A stretch of DNA of 53,184 nt from JBBTWV01 sp038062615 (lineage in GTDB: Bacteria > Patescibacteriota > Gracilibacteria > UBA1369 > UM-FILTER-53-11): positions 1 through 53,184 of the forward strand of contig JBBTWV010000012.1 of assembly GCA_038062615.1 (NCBI GenBank), written 5' to 3'. Every line of letters starts with the position of its first letter. The stretch's first letter is position 1. Made by a program: the position numbers and the translations under genes. Below the pieces are notes generated by a model. The model saw only the letters and a program-made list of their open reading frames with translations, searched no databases and was not told the origin of the DNA. This document shows, piece after piece, positions 1-7,799 of this stretch.

Positions 1-2
1 CT

Positions 3-155
3 GCGGGAGGAGCAGTAATGAGTGCGACACAAGGTCTTCAAAATGTGGGTGATGCCGTCATGATGAAATATGACGAACGAAAAGGTGGTGATGGCGGAGA
101 TAAAAGCGGCGGAGACGCGCCAAGCAGTGCAGGAAATGGCAATCATAAGGATTAG
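3..155 (+). CDS. C-terminal end of a truncated unknown gene
   Basis: A frame open from the left edge runs to TAG at 153-155 and encodes about 50 residues rich in Gly, Asp, Lys and Ser, resembling a disordered acidic tail (it contains GGDGGDKSGGD). The true start may lie outside the window. Alternatively a 45-residue gene could start at ATG 18, which follows GGGAGGAG, one of the few Shine-Dalgarno-like stretches here, and overlaps an upstream TAA. No family is recognised. Confidence 0.4.
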   Translation, partial: AGGAVMSATQGLQNVGDAVMMKYDERKGGDGGDKSGGDAPSSAGNGNHKD

Positions 156-210
156 GGTTGCGCTCTTCGAGCGCAGGTTATTTCTTAGGCCGCCCCCGCT
201 TTGGGACGTC
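156..210 (+). repeat. Type A bipartite palindromic repeat, divergent copy
   Basis: The hairpin GCGCTCTTCGAGCGC is followed by GGTTATTTCTTAGGCCGC and a second GC-rich arm. This is the same order (small hairpin, TTATTT linker, TTAGnC) as the better copies at 1735, 22376 and 39905. It begins right after the stop of the partial gene. The stretch 156-433 holds only repeats and a promoter. Confidence 0.5.
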
Positions 211-219
211 ATCGAACCT

Positions 220-387
220 TATGGACATGCTGAAAAACAGATTATTGAAGCGAGCTTTTTGTATTTTGAGCGAAAACGCCGAAGCGCGAAAAAGGCGTAT
301 CAGGTTAGATACGACTTTGAGCGATGAGACGTTTGTAGCCAAAATACAAAAAGCGTAGCTTGTAAGATGTTTTTCAGCATGTCCATA
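220..387. repeat. Type C long hairpin element, copy 1 (168 bp)
   Basis: The ends are perfect 20-bp inverted repeats (TATGGACATGCTGAAAAACA and its complement at 368-387). Inside is a perfect 14-bp stem (255-268 with 340-353) and a central hairpin CGTATC-AGGTTA-GATACG (296-313). Between the stems are unpaired, asymmetric internal loops carrying AGCGA on one arm and CGCTC or GTAGC on the other. No open frame of note lies inside. It is homologous to elements at 21554 and 28849. Confidence 0.8.
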
Positions 388-414
388 GCCTGACCTCGCT
401 GAGGCTCGGCCTGA
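386..414. repeat. Type A repeat, terminal hairpin only
   Basis: TAGCCTGACCTCGCTGAGGCTCGGCCTGA contains the type A terminal hairpin (CCTCG, 4 nt, GCTCGGCCT class). It abuts the right end of the type C element and would supply the -35 region for gshA. Confidence 0.65.
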
Positions 415-416
415 GG

Positions 417-422
417 TATAAT
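417..422 (+). promoter_or_regulatory. gshA -10 box
   Basis: A consensus TATAAT lies 11 nt before the gshA ATG, so the predicted transcription start leaves a leader of only about 4-5 nt. No Shine-Dalgarno is present. The -35 region falls inside the adjoining type A repeat and is weak. Confidence 0.6.
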
Positions 423-433
423 GTTGGGGCTTT

Positions 434-1804
434 ATGCTCCAATACCTGGTTGAGAAATTTACCACCCATCAAAAGAAAATTGATGAGTGGTTCAGCAATA
501 TGGAAGAAAAAATCGGTGGGGATCCGGTGTACGCTTCCGTAGATTTACGTAACGCGGGTTACAAAATTGCGCCGGTGGATACGAATATTTTTCCTGGCGG
601 ATTTAATAATCTATGTCCAAGCTCACAGCGTGAAGCGGGAAAACTTTTCCGCGAATATATTCAAAAATACTATGCGGAGGCAAGGCGCATAGCCATCCTG
701 GCAGAAGAACACACCCGTAATTTGTACTATTTTGAAAATCTTTATCATCTCTCTTCGCTCATCAAAGCGGAAGGATTCGAGGTGGAAATTGCCAGCCTCT
801 CAGCAGATCTTCCGCAGGATAAAAATGAATTTGCGACTGCAGAAAAAAATACCATCACGATATGGAAGGCCAGCGTGCTGAATAATATTTTTAAAATATC
901 TCCATTCTCGCCCGATCTCATCCTCGTAAATAATGATTTTTCTGGTGGTGTTCCAGATGCGATCAAAAATATGGTTGCCCCGACGTCAGGTCGGGGCAGT
1001 AATAGCTTAGCCTCGCCACGGCTCGGCCTTATTGTTCAACCTATGGTGCCAACGCCACTTATAGGCTGGCACGCCAGACGGAAGAGTGACCACTTTAGCT
1101 GTTATCAGAGCCTTTCGCATGAGTTCGCGAAGCTGATTGATATTGATCCGTGGATTATTTTTGCGCCGTTTAGTGGAGTGGATGAAATTGACTTTGGCGA
1201 CTCCCAAAGTATGGAAAAACTCGCCGCTAAAGTGGATGAGGTTATAAAAGAAATTCAGCCTAAATATAAAGAGTACAAAATTCCACATGAACCTTTTGTG
1301 TTTGTAAAAAATGATGCGGGAACTTACGGCATGGCGGTTATGACGGCAAAATCAGGAGATGAACTTTTACATCTCAATAAAAAAGCGCGAAACGAAATGA
1401 AAGTTGGAAAAGGTAAACGGCTCGTCACGGAAGTAATTATTCAAGAAGGCATCCCTACCATTGACCGTTTTAAAGGGCTTACTGCCGAGCCCGTCATTTA
1501 CCTGGTGAACAACCAGGTCTCTGGAGCTTTTTTTAGGCTCAACGAAAACGCTGATGACCGCAGCAACCTCAACCAGCCGGGAATGAAATTTGCAAAATTA
1601 TGTTTCCACGAGATGATGGGCTACTCCAGCGAATATAATGGCGAGTGCGACCTAGAATGTTTAGGTATGGTATACAAGAACATAGCTCGAATTGCTTCCT
1701 TGGCAGCGGGATGCGAAATTCGTCAGCTGGAAAAGGTTGCGCCATCCGGGCGCATTATTGCTCTTAGCCTCGCTGAGGCTCGGCCTGAAAGCCAAAAAAC
1801 TTAA
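434..1804 (+). CDS. gshA: Glutamate-cysteine ligase, ferrooxidans-type
   Basis: Joins L-glutamate and L-cysteine with ATP, the first step of glutathione synthesis in the cytoplasm. The 456-residue protein resembles the family first defined in Acidithiobacillus ferrooxidans, with blocks such as FVKNDAGTYGMAVMT and GWHARRKSDHF that read like an ATP-grasp nucleotide site. It is followed after 11 nt by gshB, its pathway partner. Two oddities are visible. About 18 residues near 181-199 (including RGSNSLASPRLGLI) are encoded by a type A repeat inserted in frame. The last 20 or so residues (APSGRIIALSLAEARPES) come from a second copy. The start at 434 fits the near-leaderless promoter. The family call is strong; whether the enzyme works with both insertions is unknown. 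Confidence 0.85.
   Translation: MLQYLVEKFTTHQKKIDEWFSNMEEKIGGDPVYASVDLRNAGYKIAPVDTNIFPGGFNNLCPSSQREAGKLFREYIQKYYAEARRIAILAEEHTRNLYYFENLYHLSSLIKAEGFEVEIASLSADLPQDKNEFATAEKNTITIWKASVLNNIFKISPFSPDLILVNNDFSGGVPDAIKNMVAPTSGRGSNSLASPRLGLIVQPMVPTPLIGWHARRKSDHFSCYQSLSHEFAKLIDIDPWIIFAPFSGVDEIDFGDSQSMEKLAAKVDEVIKEIQPKYKEYKIPHEPFVFVKNDAGTYGMAVMTAKSGDELLHLNKKARNEMKVGKGKRLVTEVIIQEGIPTIDRFKGLTAEPVIYLVNNQVSGAFFRLNENADDRSNLNQPGMKFAKLCFHEMMGYSSEYNGECDLECLGMVYKNIARIASLAAGCEIRQLEKVAPSGRIIALSLAEARPESQKT
973..1031 (+). repeat. Type A repeat inserted in frame in gshA
   Basis: GGTTGCCCCGAC...GTCGGGGC (hairpin 1), then AGTAATAGCTTAG, then CCTCGCCACGGCTCGGCCT (hairpin 2). It adds a peptide block to the ligase without shifting the frame. 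The same block occurs in gshB. Confidence 0.8.
1735..1788 (+). repeat. Type A repeat forming the gshA C-terminus
   Basis: GGTTGCGCCATCCGGGCGC (hairpin 1), linker ATTATTGCTCTTAG, then CCTCGCTGAGGCTCGGCCT (hairpin 2). The repeat encodes the end of GshA; the stop follows 14 nt after it. Confidence 0.8.
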
Positions 1805-1815
1805 TCGCCAAAGAT

Positions 1816-2808
1816 ATGTACGCCAACCTTCTTTTCATTATTGACCCCCTGGAAACGCTCCATTTGGAGACCGACACCACATTTGCCATTATGGCCGAAG
1901 CGCATAAGCGGGGCCACCATGTGTGGACGGCAACGTCGGATGAGTTGTATATGGATGACCCGACCTCACGGCGTGGCAGTAATGGCTTAGCCTCGCCACG
2001 GCTCGGCCTGATCAGTGCTCAAGTTCCATGCGGACATGTGACGCAGATTTTTATTAAAAATAGGTCCTGGAAAAATGGAAATCAAAAAGATGCGCCGCTG
2101 GAGTCCTTCCCTGTCATCATGATGCGTAAAGATCCGCCTTTTTCCGGCGATTACATTTTGGCTACTTCCCTGCTCTCACTCGTGGATCCTCAAAAAACAT
2201 TTATCATAAATAATCCTGCCGCACTGCGAAACTTCAATGAAAAACTAGGGATTTTCCAGTTTCCGCAATTTATTCCAGAAACCATTGTCAGCAAGAAGAA
2301 TGCAGACTTTAATAGATTTTTGAAGAAACACAAAAAGATCGTCCTCAAGCCGCTTGAAGGTTTTGCAGGGCATGAAATTATTATACTGAGCGCCAATGAC
2401 AAAAATAAGAACTCACTTTTTGAGATGCTCACCAAACACGAAAAACGTTATTTGATGGCGCAAAAATATCTACCTGCCGTAGAAAAAGGCGATAAGCGCA
2501 TTCTCATTTTGGATGGTGAGATACTGGGTCAGCAAAATCGTATAGCTGCAAAAGATGATCACCGCAGCAATATTTCCGCTGGAGGGTCTTCACACCGAAC
2601 CCAGCTGAGTGCACACGAACGAGAAGTTGCCCAAACCGTTGGCCAAGCCCTAAAAGATCAAGGCATCTACTTTGCCGGTTTGGATTTAATTGGTGGATGC
2701 ATTACGGAAATTAATGTTACCAGCCCCACCGGCTTAGTAAAAATAAACGAGCATGAGGGTGCCCATTTAGAGAAGAAAGTGGTAGACTTCCTAGAAAAAT
2801 ATCTATGA
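1816..2808 (+). CDS. gshB: Glutathione synthetase
   Basis: ATP-grasp ligase adding glycine to gamma-glutamylcysteine, the second step of glutathione synthesis. The 330-residue protein follows E. coli GshB closely: an N-terminal IDPLETLHLETDTTFA block, VIMMRKDPPF, a lid and ATP site around IVLKPLEGFAGHEI, MAQKYLPAVEKGDKRIL, and the C-terminal GLDLIGG then TEINVTSPTG. A type A repeat adds RGSNGLASPRLGLI around residue 55-65, a surface-loop position in E. coli GshB. The gene lies 11 nt after gshA, and its TGA overlaps the next ATG by four bases (ATGA), so gsh genes and the ABC exporter are probably one transcript. Confidence 0.93.
   Translation: MYANLLFIIDPLETLHLETDTTFAIMAEAHKRGHHVWTATSDELYMDDPTSRRGSNGLASPRLGLISAQVPCGHVTQIFIKNRSWKNGNQKDAPLESFPVIMMRKDPPFSGDYILATSLLSLVDPQKTFIINNPAALRNFNEKLGIFQFPQFIPETIVSKKNADFNRFLKKHKKIVLKPLEGFAGHEIIILSANDKNKNSLFEMLTKHEKRYLMAQKYLPAVEKGDKRILILDGEILGQQNRIAAKDDHRSNISAGGSSHRTQLSAHEREVAQTVGQALKDQGIYFAGLDLIGGCITEINVTSPTGLVKINEHEGAHLEKKVVDFLEKYL
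1959..2011 (+). repeat. Type A repeat inserted in frame in gshB
   Basis: CCCGACCTCACGGCGTGGCAGTAATGG then CTTAGCCTCGCCACGGCTCG. It is nearly identical to the copy in gshA in both DNA and encoded peptide. The first hairpin is imperfect here. Confidence 0.8.
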
Positions 2809-3596
2809 ACAAGTACCTCTCTATTCTTCGCTTGGGCTGGCTGGACGCAATGGAGTTCCGCACCGAATTTTTTGTAAGCATCGCGGGATGGAGCATCCGG
2901 CTCTTCATTGCCGTTTTTTTGTGGCTTGCGGTAGCCTCTGCACGCGGTGGCACCATCGGTAGCTATTCCTTCAACTCAATTCTCGTTTATTTTTTCATCG
3001 TCCAGACGATTTCAAGTTTCATTTTTTCACGCGTGGGGTTTGAAATGGCCTACGATATTTATCGCGGGGATTTTGCCAACTACATGCTCAAACCGCTCAA
3101 CTACATTGCCTTTCGGCTCATTTACGAGATGAGCAAAAATGCCCTGCGTACCACCATTTCCGCCGCTATATTCGGGGTTATCCTCTTTGCCGCATTTGGA
3201 GGCATCAGCTTGCCGCTTTGGAAAATTCCGCTGGGACTCCTCGCCATGCTGGGAGCCTACGGCGTTAATTCTTGCCTGATCATTATCATTGCCCTCAGCG
3301 CTTTTTGGATCACCAATGCCACACGGCTCACTTTTATTTATTTTGGCATTCTCACCACATTCTCTGGCATGCTCTTCCCCATTGATCTTTTCCCGCCAAA
3401 ATATGCAGCAATTTTTGAGTGGCTACCATTCCCCTATATTTTTTACTTCCCGGCAAAGATCATACAAGCATCGGCATTAACACCGGAGCTTTTGCGCGGA
3501 TTTATTTTTCAGTGGGGATACACATTGGTGCTTGGACTCATTGTAACTCTCATATACTACCGCGGCATAAAGAGGTTTGAAGCCATCGGACGATAA
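2805..3596 (+). CDS. ABC-2 type exporter permease, COG4587-like
   Basis: Integral membrane protein of 263 residues with about six hydrophobic segments (roughly 25-45, 55-75, 110-135, 140-165, 175-195, 235-255). It shows the DUF990/ABC-2 pattern, including the loop YDIYRGDFANYMLKPLNY, typical of permeases that pair with a second permease and an ATPase. The substrate of this class is poorly known. Its start overlaps the gshB stop, and the second permease follows after 9 nt. The link with gsh genes suggests, but does not prove, export of a thiol or thiol conjugate. Confidence 0.8.
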   Translation: MNKYLSILRLGWLDAMEFRTEFFVSIAGWSIRLFIAVFLWLAVASARGGTIGSYSFNSILVYFFIVQTISSFIFSRVGFEMAYDIYRGDFANYMLKPLNYIAFRLIYEMSKNALRTTISAAIFGVILFAAFGGISLPLWKIPLGLLAMLGAYGVNSCLIIIIALSAFWITNATRLTFIYFGILTTFSGMLFPIDLFPPKYAAIFEWLPFPYIFYFPAKIIQASALTPELLRGFIFQWGYTLVLGLIVTLIYYRGIKRFEAIGR

Positions 3597-3605
3597 TATT
3601 TATCA

Positions 3606-4388
3606 ATGAAAACTCTCAAAATTTTTCTTAAACTGTGCGAACTCAATCTCAAAAAACTCCTCATTTATAGGGCGAGTTTTTTTATCTCACTCGCGCTTAT
3701 GGGTATGTGGGTAATGGCCTATGTGATTCTCATTGAGGTTATTTTTTATCACACCTCTACGCTGGCGGGGTGGAATAAAGGAAGCGTGCTTTTGGTGATG
3801 AGTTTCTATTATTTTGTACAGAATTTAAGCGACATATTTTTCAAAGAAAATTTTGAGCAATTTGGGGATAACCTGCGCCGCGGAGAACTGGATTTTAATA
3901 TTGTAAAACCAGCTCCTCTCCGGCTTTTAACCTTCTTTCGCGAAATTCGATTTGATCATGCGGCAGGTCTCCTCATTACGAGCGGCCTCTTTACTTACGC
4001 ATTTAAGAACCTTCCTGCGCCTATTTCGGTAAACCACCTTCTGCTCGGTTTCATCTTTGCGCTGGTATCCGTGGTTCTCTACTTCAGCATGCTTTCTATT
4101 ATTAGTACCATCACTTTCTGGATTCAAAAAAATGACACGTTTAGTGCGCTTATTTTTAATGTGACGCAGCTCTCAAGGTATCCGCGTCAAATTTATCGCC
4201 AAATCGTAGGGAAAATTCTTACTTTTGCCCTTCCGTTAGCCCTTTTAGGCTCACTCCCCGCAGAAGTTGCCGTGCAGTTTGAAAACGGCAGCTTGCCCAT
4301 CATCTTCATTGGGATTACGATTGGCTTCTACTTCCTGGGTCGGATTTTTTGGGAATATGGCCTCACCAAATACACTTCCGCTAACTAA
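3606..4388 (+). CDS. ABC-2 type exporter permease, COG3694-like
   Basis: Second permease half, 260 residues, about six membrane segments, with the matching loop FGDNLRRGELDFNIVKPAPL, which parallels RGDFANYMLKPL in its neighbour and marks the two as related partners. It begins 9 nt after the first permease and ends 15 nt before the ATPase. No Shine-Dalgarno is visible (TTATCA before ATG). The likely product is a heterodimeric exporter channel in the cytoplasmic membrane. Confidence 0.8.
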   Translation: MKTLKIFLKLCELNLKKLLIYRASFFISLALMGMWVMAYVILIEVIFYHTSTLAGWNKGSVLLVMSFYYFVQNLSDIFFKENFEQFGDNLRRGELDFNIVKPAPLRLLTFFREIRFDHAAGLLITSGLFTYAFKNLPAPISVNHLLLGFIFALVSVVLYFSMLSIISTITFWIQKNDTFSALIFNVTQLSRYPRQIYRQIVGKILTFALPLALLGSLPAEVAVQFENGSLPIIFIGITIGFYFLGRIFWEYGLTKYTSAN

Positions 4389-4403
4389 TCCAACAACTCC
4401 TAC

Positions 4404-5390
4404 ATGCCTTCATTCATCAGCGTTTCTCATCTCAAAAAAGTATTTAAACAGGACAAGCGGCAAGCGGGTTTAATTGGAGCAGTAAAAAGCCTTTTCCATC
4501 GTGAAAGCGTGGAAAAAGCCGCAGTGAAAGGCATTTCTTTTGATATTGAAGAAGGTGAATTCGTGGGATTTGTAGGCCCGAACGGCGCCGGCAAGACCAC
4601 CACTCTCAAAATGCTTTCGGGTATTTTGCATCCCACTTCAGGAGAAGTGAGCGTTATGGGATTCACTCCATGGAAGCGCCAGAGTGAGTTTCAAAAACAG
4701 TTTTCGCTGGTTATGGGGCAAAAAAATCAGATGTGGTTTGACTTGCCAGTGGAGGAAAGTTTTGAGTTCAACAGAGCGGTTTATGAAATTCCAAAAGACA
4801 TTTTTGAAAAACAAAAAAACATTTTGGTGGAACTTTTGGATATCGGCTCGCTTTTAAATACTCAAGTTCGCAAGCTTTCCCTGGGTGAGCGCATGAAGTG
4901 CGAACTGGCCACGGCGCTCTTACACAAGCCGCGCGTACTATTCCTGGACGAGCCGACGATTGGCCTGGATGTTATCTCTCAAAAAAATATTCGCGACTTT
5001 TTGAGTGAGTATAATCGCACCGAAAAAGCCACCATCATTTTGACTTCCCATTATATGGAAGATATTCGCCGCCTGTGCGAACGGGTGATGATCATTCATC
5101 ATGGGGAACTTATTTATAACGGCAGCTATCAGCAGCTCCGCGAAAAATACGCCGATACCAAAACCATCGAGTTGGTGTTAAGCGAGCGCGTGACGCAGGA
5201 TTCACTTTCCAAGTTGGGAACCGTTTCCGATTTTAGAGGGACAATGGCGCGGCTTACGGTACCGCGCGAGCGAGTCACCGAAGTCACCACCGAACTCCTT
5301 AAAAACTTCCCCGTAGATGACATTTCTATTCATGAAGAAAGTATGGAAGAAATTGTAAGTGAGATTTTTCAAGAGGCCACGACAAAATAA
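4404..5390 (+). CDS. ABC exporter ATPase, COG4586-like
   Basis: ATP-binding subunit of 328 residues for the two permeases upstream. Visible motifs are Walker A GPNGAGKTT near residue 60, the signature LSLGERMKCELA, Walker B VLFLDEPTIGLD and the switch histidine in LTSHYMED. A C-terminal extension of about 90 residues after the nucleotide-binding domain (from LVLSERVTQ onward) fits this exporter subfamily. It is the last gene of the apparent gsh-ABC operon; a small type C hairpin follows. Confidence 0.9.
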   Translation: MPSFISVSHLKKVFKQDKRQAGLIGAVKSLFHRESVEKAAVKGISFDIEEGEFVGFVGPNGAGKTTTLKMLSGILHPTSGEVSVMGFTPWKRQSEFQKQFSLVMGQKNQMWFDLPVEESFEFNRAVYEIPKDIFEKQKNILVELLDIGSLLNTQVRKLSLGERMKCELATALLHKPRVLFLDEPTIGLDVISQKNIRDFLSEYNRTEKATIILTSHYMEDIRRLCERVMIIHHGELIYNGSYQQLREKYADTKTIELVLSERVTQDSLSKLGTVSDFRGTMARLTVPRERVTEVTTELLKNFPVDDISIHEESMEEIVSEIFQEATTK

Positions 5391-5405
5391 TTTCGCATGA
5401 ACATA

Positions 5406-5466
5406 GAACTTATCCATAAATAATCTTTCTACTGCAATGCACAAAATCTTATTTATGGACAAGTTC
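5406..5466. repeat. Type C hairpin, miniature copy over the tgt start
   Basis: Inverted ends of 17 bp (GAACTTATCCATAAATA against TATTTATGGACAAGTTC, one mismatch) enclose the loop sequence ATCTTTCTACTGCA, which also occurs in the full-size element at 21554. The candidate tgt start codons at 5437 and 5455 both lie inside it. Confidence 0.65.
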
Positions 5467-6669
5467 AACTTCCAAATTTTCAAAAATGATTCAAGCTGCG
5501 CAGCACGTACTGGCCGTTTTGAAACGCCTCACGGCTCTTTTGAAACTCCCTGCTTCATGCCCTGCGGCACCAAAGGCGCCGTAAAAACGCTCACGCCCGA
5601 CGAGCTCAAATCACTCGGCTGTGAAATTATTTTAGGCAACACGTTTCATCTCATGCTGCGGCCCGGCGGTGAACTCGTCCAAAAAATGGGAGGGCTCCAA
5701 CATTGGACGAAGTGGAACGGCCCCATGCTTACAGACTCCGGCGGCTTCCAAGTTTTTTCATTATTGCATACGCTCGAACCTCACTCAGTCGCCAATCGCG
5801 GGGACGCTCTGGCTCCTTCATTCGGTTCTCGCGCTCGCGCTTTGCGCTCGCATGGACTTATAGAAAACATTAACGATGATGGGGTCACTTTTCGATCTCC
5901 GATTGACGGCAGCACCCACTACCTTACGCCAGAAAAGGCGATAGAGATTCAAGAACAGCTGGGTGCCGATATTATTATGGCATTTGACCACTGCCCGCCC
6001 GGTGATGCCAATTTTGAAGATGCCAAGCGGGCCATGAAACGCACTCACGAGTGGGCAAAGCGCTGTATGAAAGCCAAAACGAGAAGCGACCAAGCGCTCT
6101 TTCCTATTATTCAAGGTGGCATTCATACTGAGCTGCGCACCGAATCTGCAAAATTTATGGCGGCGCTGGATAGCCCAGGGATTGCGATTGGTGGCGTGGC
6201 CGTTGGCGAACCAAAGCCCTACATGCAAGCCGTTGTGGAGTGCGTCATGCCGCTATTACCAACAAATAAACCGCGGTACCTCATGGGAATTGGCGAACCA
6301 CTCGACATTCTTGAAAACATTGCACGCGGCGTAGACATGTTTGATTGTGTGGCACCTACGCGTCTGGCGCGCCACGGCAATTTTTGGACTCAATGTGGCC
6401 GGCGAAGCATTATGCTCAGTGAATTTACTCAGAGTGAAAAACCCATGGACGAGACTTGCCAGTGTTACACCTGCCAAAGATTCAGCCTCAGCTATTTGCG
6501 GCATCTCACTCAAGAAAAAGAAATGCTCTCTTCAAGGCTCCTTACTATTCACAATCTTCATTTCCTGTTAGATTTGATTCGCCAGGCAAGAAGCCATATT
6601 CATGGCAGCACCCTCAACCGTTTTATAAAAGAATTTTCCCGAAAATTTCATGAAGAAAAAATCTCCTAA
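5455..6669 (+). CDS. tgt: Queuine/preQ1 tRNA-ribosyltransferase
   Basis: Exchanges G34 for preQ1 in GUN-anticodon tRNAs. The 404-residue protein has the catalytic base Asp94 in LTDSGGFQVFS, the nucleophile Asp297 in GVDMFDCVAPTR, and zinc ligands Cys335, Cys337, Cys340 and His366. I chose ATG 5455 because the protein then begins MDKFNFQIF like typical Tgt; ATG 5437 would add six residues. About 25-30 residues around 106-134 (between VFSL and INDDGVTFRSPIDG) are absent from normal Tgt and are encoded by a GC-rich, repeat-like segment. The reading frame is intact. The stop overlaps the start of the HD gene by 20 bp. Confidence 0.9.
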   Translation: MDKFNFQIFKNDSSCAARTGRFETPHGSFETPCFMPCGTKGAVKTLTPDELKSLGCEIILGNTFHLMLRPGGELVQKMGGLQHWTKWNGPMLTDSGGFQVFSLLHTLEPHSVANRGDALAPSFGSRARALRSHGLIENINDDGVTFRSPIDGSTHYLTPEKAIEIQEQLGADIIMAFDHCPPGDANFEDAKRAMKRTHEWAKRCMKAKTRSDQALFPIIQGGIHTELRTESAKFMAALDSPGIAIGGVAVGEPKPYMQAVVECVMPLLPTNKPRYLMGIGEPLDILENIARGVDMFDCVAPTRLARHGNFWTQCGRRSIMLSEFTQSEKPMDETCQCYTCQRFSLSYLRHLTQEKEMLSSRLLTIHNLHFLLDLIRQARSHIHGSTLNRFIKEFSRKFHEEKIS

Positions 6670-7228
6670 GCCACTGACGAACTTCTTTTTTGAACTTGGT
6701 ATGCTCAAAAAGATTGAGCACTGTGGAAGCAAGTTTGCCGGCGTCAAACATCCCGACTCCCTTGGCGAGCACACTTGCCGCGCGGCACAAATAGGCTATG
6801 CCCTGGCCATTGAAGAAGGTGGCGATCCAGAAAAAGTGGCGGCCATGTGCCTCATGCACGACATGGGAGAAATTCGCGTCGGTGATTCTCATCGCATTGC
6901 CGACCGATATTTTGATGTAAAGCCGGCGGAAAAAGAAGCGGTTTTAGAACAAACGCAGCCCCTTCCAACTCATTTACGCGGAGACATTCGCAACATGTGG
7001 AAGGAGTTTCATGATCAAAAAACTCGTAACTCACAAATTGCCCGCGATGCCGATTTACTAGAAACCATGTTCCAGGCAAAAGAATATGTGGATACCGGTT
7101 ACAAGTCCGCAGCAAGATGGCTTGAGAATGGATCAAAATATCTCAAAACGGAGTCCGCCAAGAAGATCTTTAAAGAAATTACCAAAACTGCTTTTAGCGA
7201 CTGGTGGGACGACCTTAATAAGGTATAA
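6650..7228 (+). CDS. HD-domain hydrolase, YfbR/HDDC2-like
   Basis: Probable metal-dependent phosphohydrolase, 192 residues, of the 5'-deoxynucleotidase-like HD group. It shows the metal set H...HD...D: LGEHTCRAA, LMHDMGEIRVGD and RDADLLE. Family members hydrolyse deoxynucleoside monophosphates; the substrate here is inferred from fold only. It overlaps the end of tgt and ends 7 nt before the ruvA start, so it is probably in the same transcript, while a -10 box in its last codons can start ruvA separately. Confidence 0.8.
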   Translation: MKKKSPKPLTNFFFELGMLKKIEHCGSKFAGVKHPDSLGEHTCRAAQIGYALAIEEGGDPEKVAAMCLMHDMGEIRVGDSHRIADRYFDVKPAEKEAVLEQTQPLPTHLRGDIRNMWKEFHDQKTRNSQIARDADLLETMFQAKEYVDTGYKSAARWLENGSKYLKTESAKKIFKEITKTAFSDWWDDLNKV

Positions 7229-7229
7229 T
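7224..7229 (+). promoter_or_regulatory. ruvA -10 box, leaderless
   Basis: Consensus TATAAT exactly 6 nt before the ruvA ATG, with no Shine-Dalgarno. Transcription would start at or next to the A of the ATG. It overlaps the stop region of the HD gene. Confidence 0.6.
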
Positions 7230-7235
7230 CACGCC

Positions 7236-7799
7236 ATGATTGCCTTTCTTTCTGGCACCGTCCTCAGCAAACAAGACCGAACCCTCGTCCTCAACGTCAA
7301 CGGCGTGGGATATTTGGTTTTTGCCACCAAAGGACTTTTAGAAAAAACACCAATTGGGCAAGAACTCGCATTACATATTCATACCAACGTGCGAGAGGAC
7401 GACCTTTCCCTCTATGGATTTTTCACGCATGAGGAATGGCAGTTTTTCCGCTTACTGCTGACGGTTTCTGGCATTGGACCAAAATCTGCACTGGAAATTT
7501 TAAACGCGCCGCTCAAAGAAGTCCGCCAGGCTATTGCCAAAAAAGATGAGGTCTTCCTCACCCGGATTCCTGGAATTGGACGCAAGACAGCACAGCGCAT
7601 GATCGTAGACCTTCAAGGAAAAATTAAAGAAGAAATTTTGGAGGAAAGCACTCAGCCGGGAAGCCATAACGATGACATTGTACAAGCGCTTATCGCACTC
7701 GGGTATCATCGTCAGCATGTTCTCCAGGGTCTTAAAAAAATTCCCGCAGAGATCAACAACGAAGAAGCCATCATCAAGTATTTTTTGCAGAACATCTAA
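7236..7799 (+). CDS. ruvA: Holliday junction DNA helicase subunit RuvA
   Basis: Binds four-way DNA junctions and loads the RuvB motor. The 187-residue protein has the N-terminal OB fold (MIAFLSGTVLSK, LYGFFT), the two helix-hairpin-helix motifs (SGIGPKSALEIL and IPGIGRKTAQRMIVDL) and a C-terminal UBA-like domain III (VQALIALGYHRQHV). A longer frame exists upstream, but start 7236 matches RuvA proteins and the leaderless promoter. The stop TAA overlaps the ATG of pgi by one base. ruvB and ruvC are not in the window. Confidence 0.95.
   Translation: MIAFLSGTVLSKQDRTLVLNVNGVGYLVFATKGLLEKTPIGQELALHIHTNVREDDLSLYGFFTHEEWQFFRLLLTVSGIGPKSALEILNAPLKEVRQAIAKKDEVFLTRIPGIGRKTAQRMIVDLQGKIKEEILEESTQPGSHNDDIVQALIALGYHRQHVLQGLKKIPAEINNEEAIIKYFLQNI

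Noticed and set aside
178..465. Minus-strand frame across the first type C element
   Set aside because: It runs through the hairpin repeats and into gshA; translation of palindromic repeat, no independent support.
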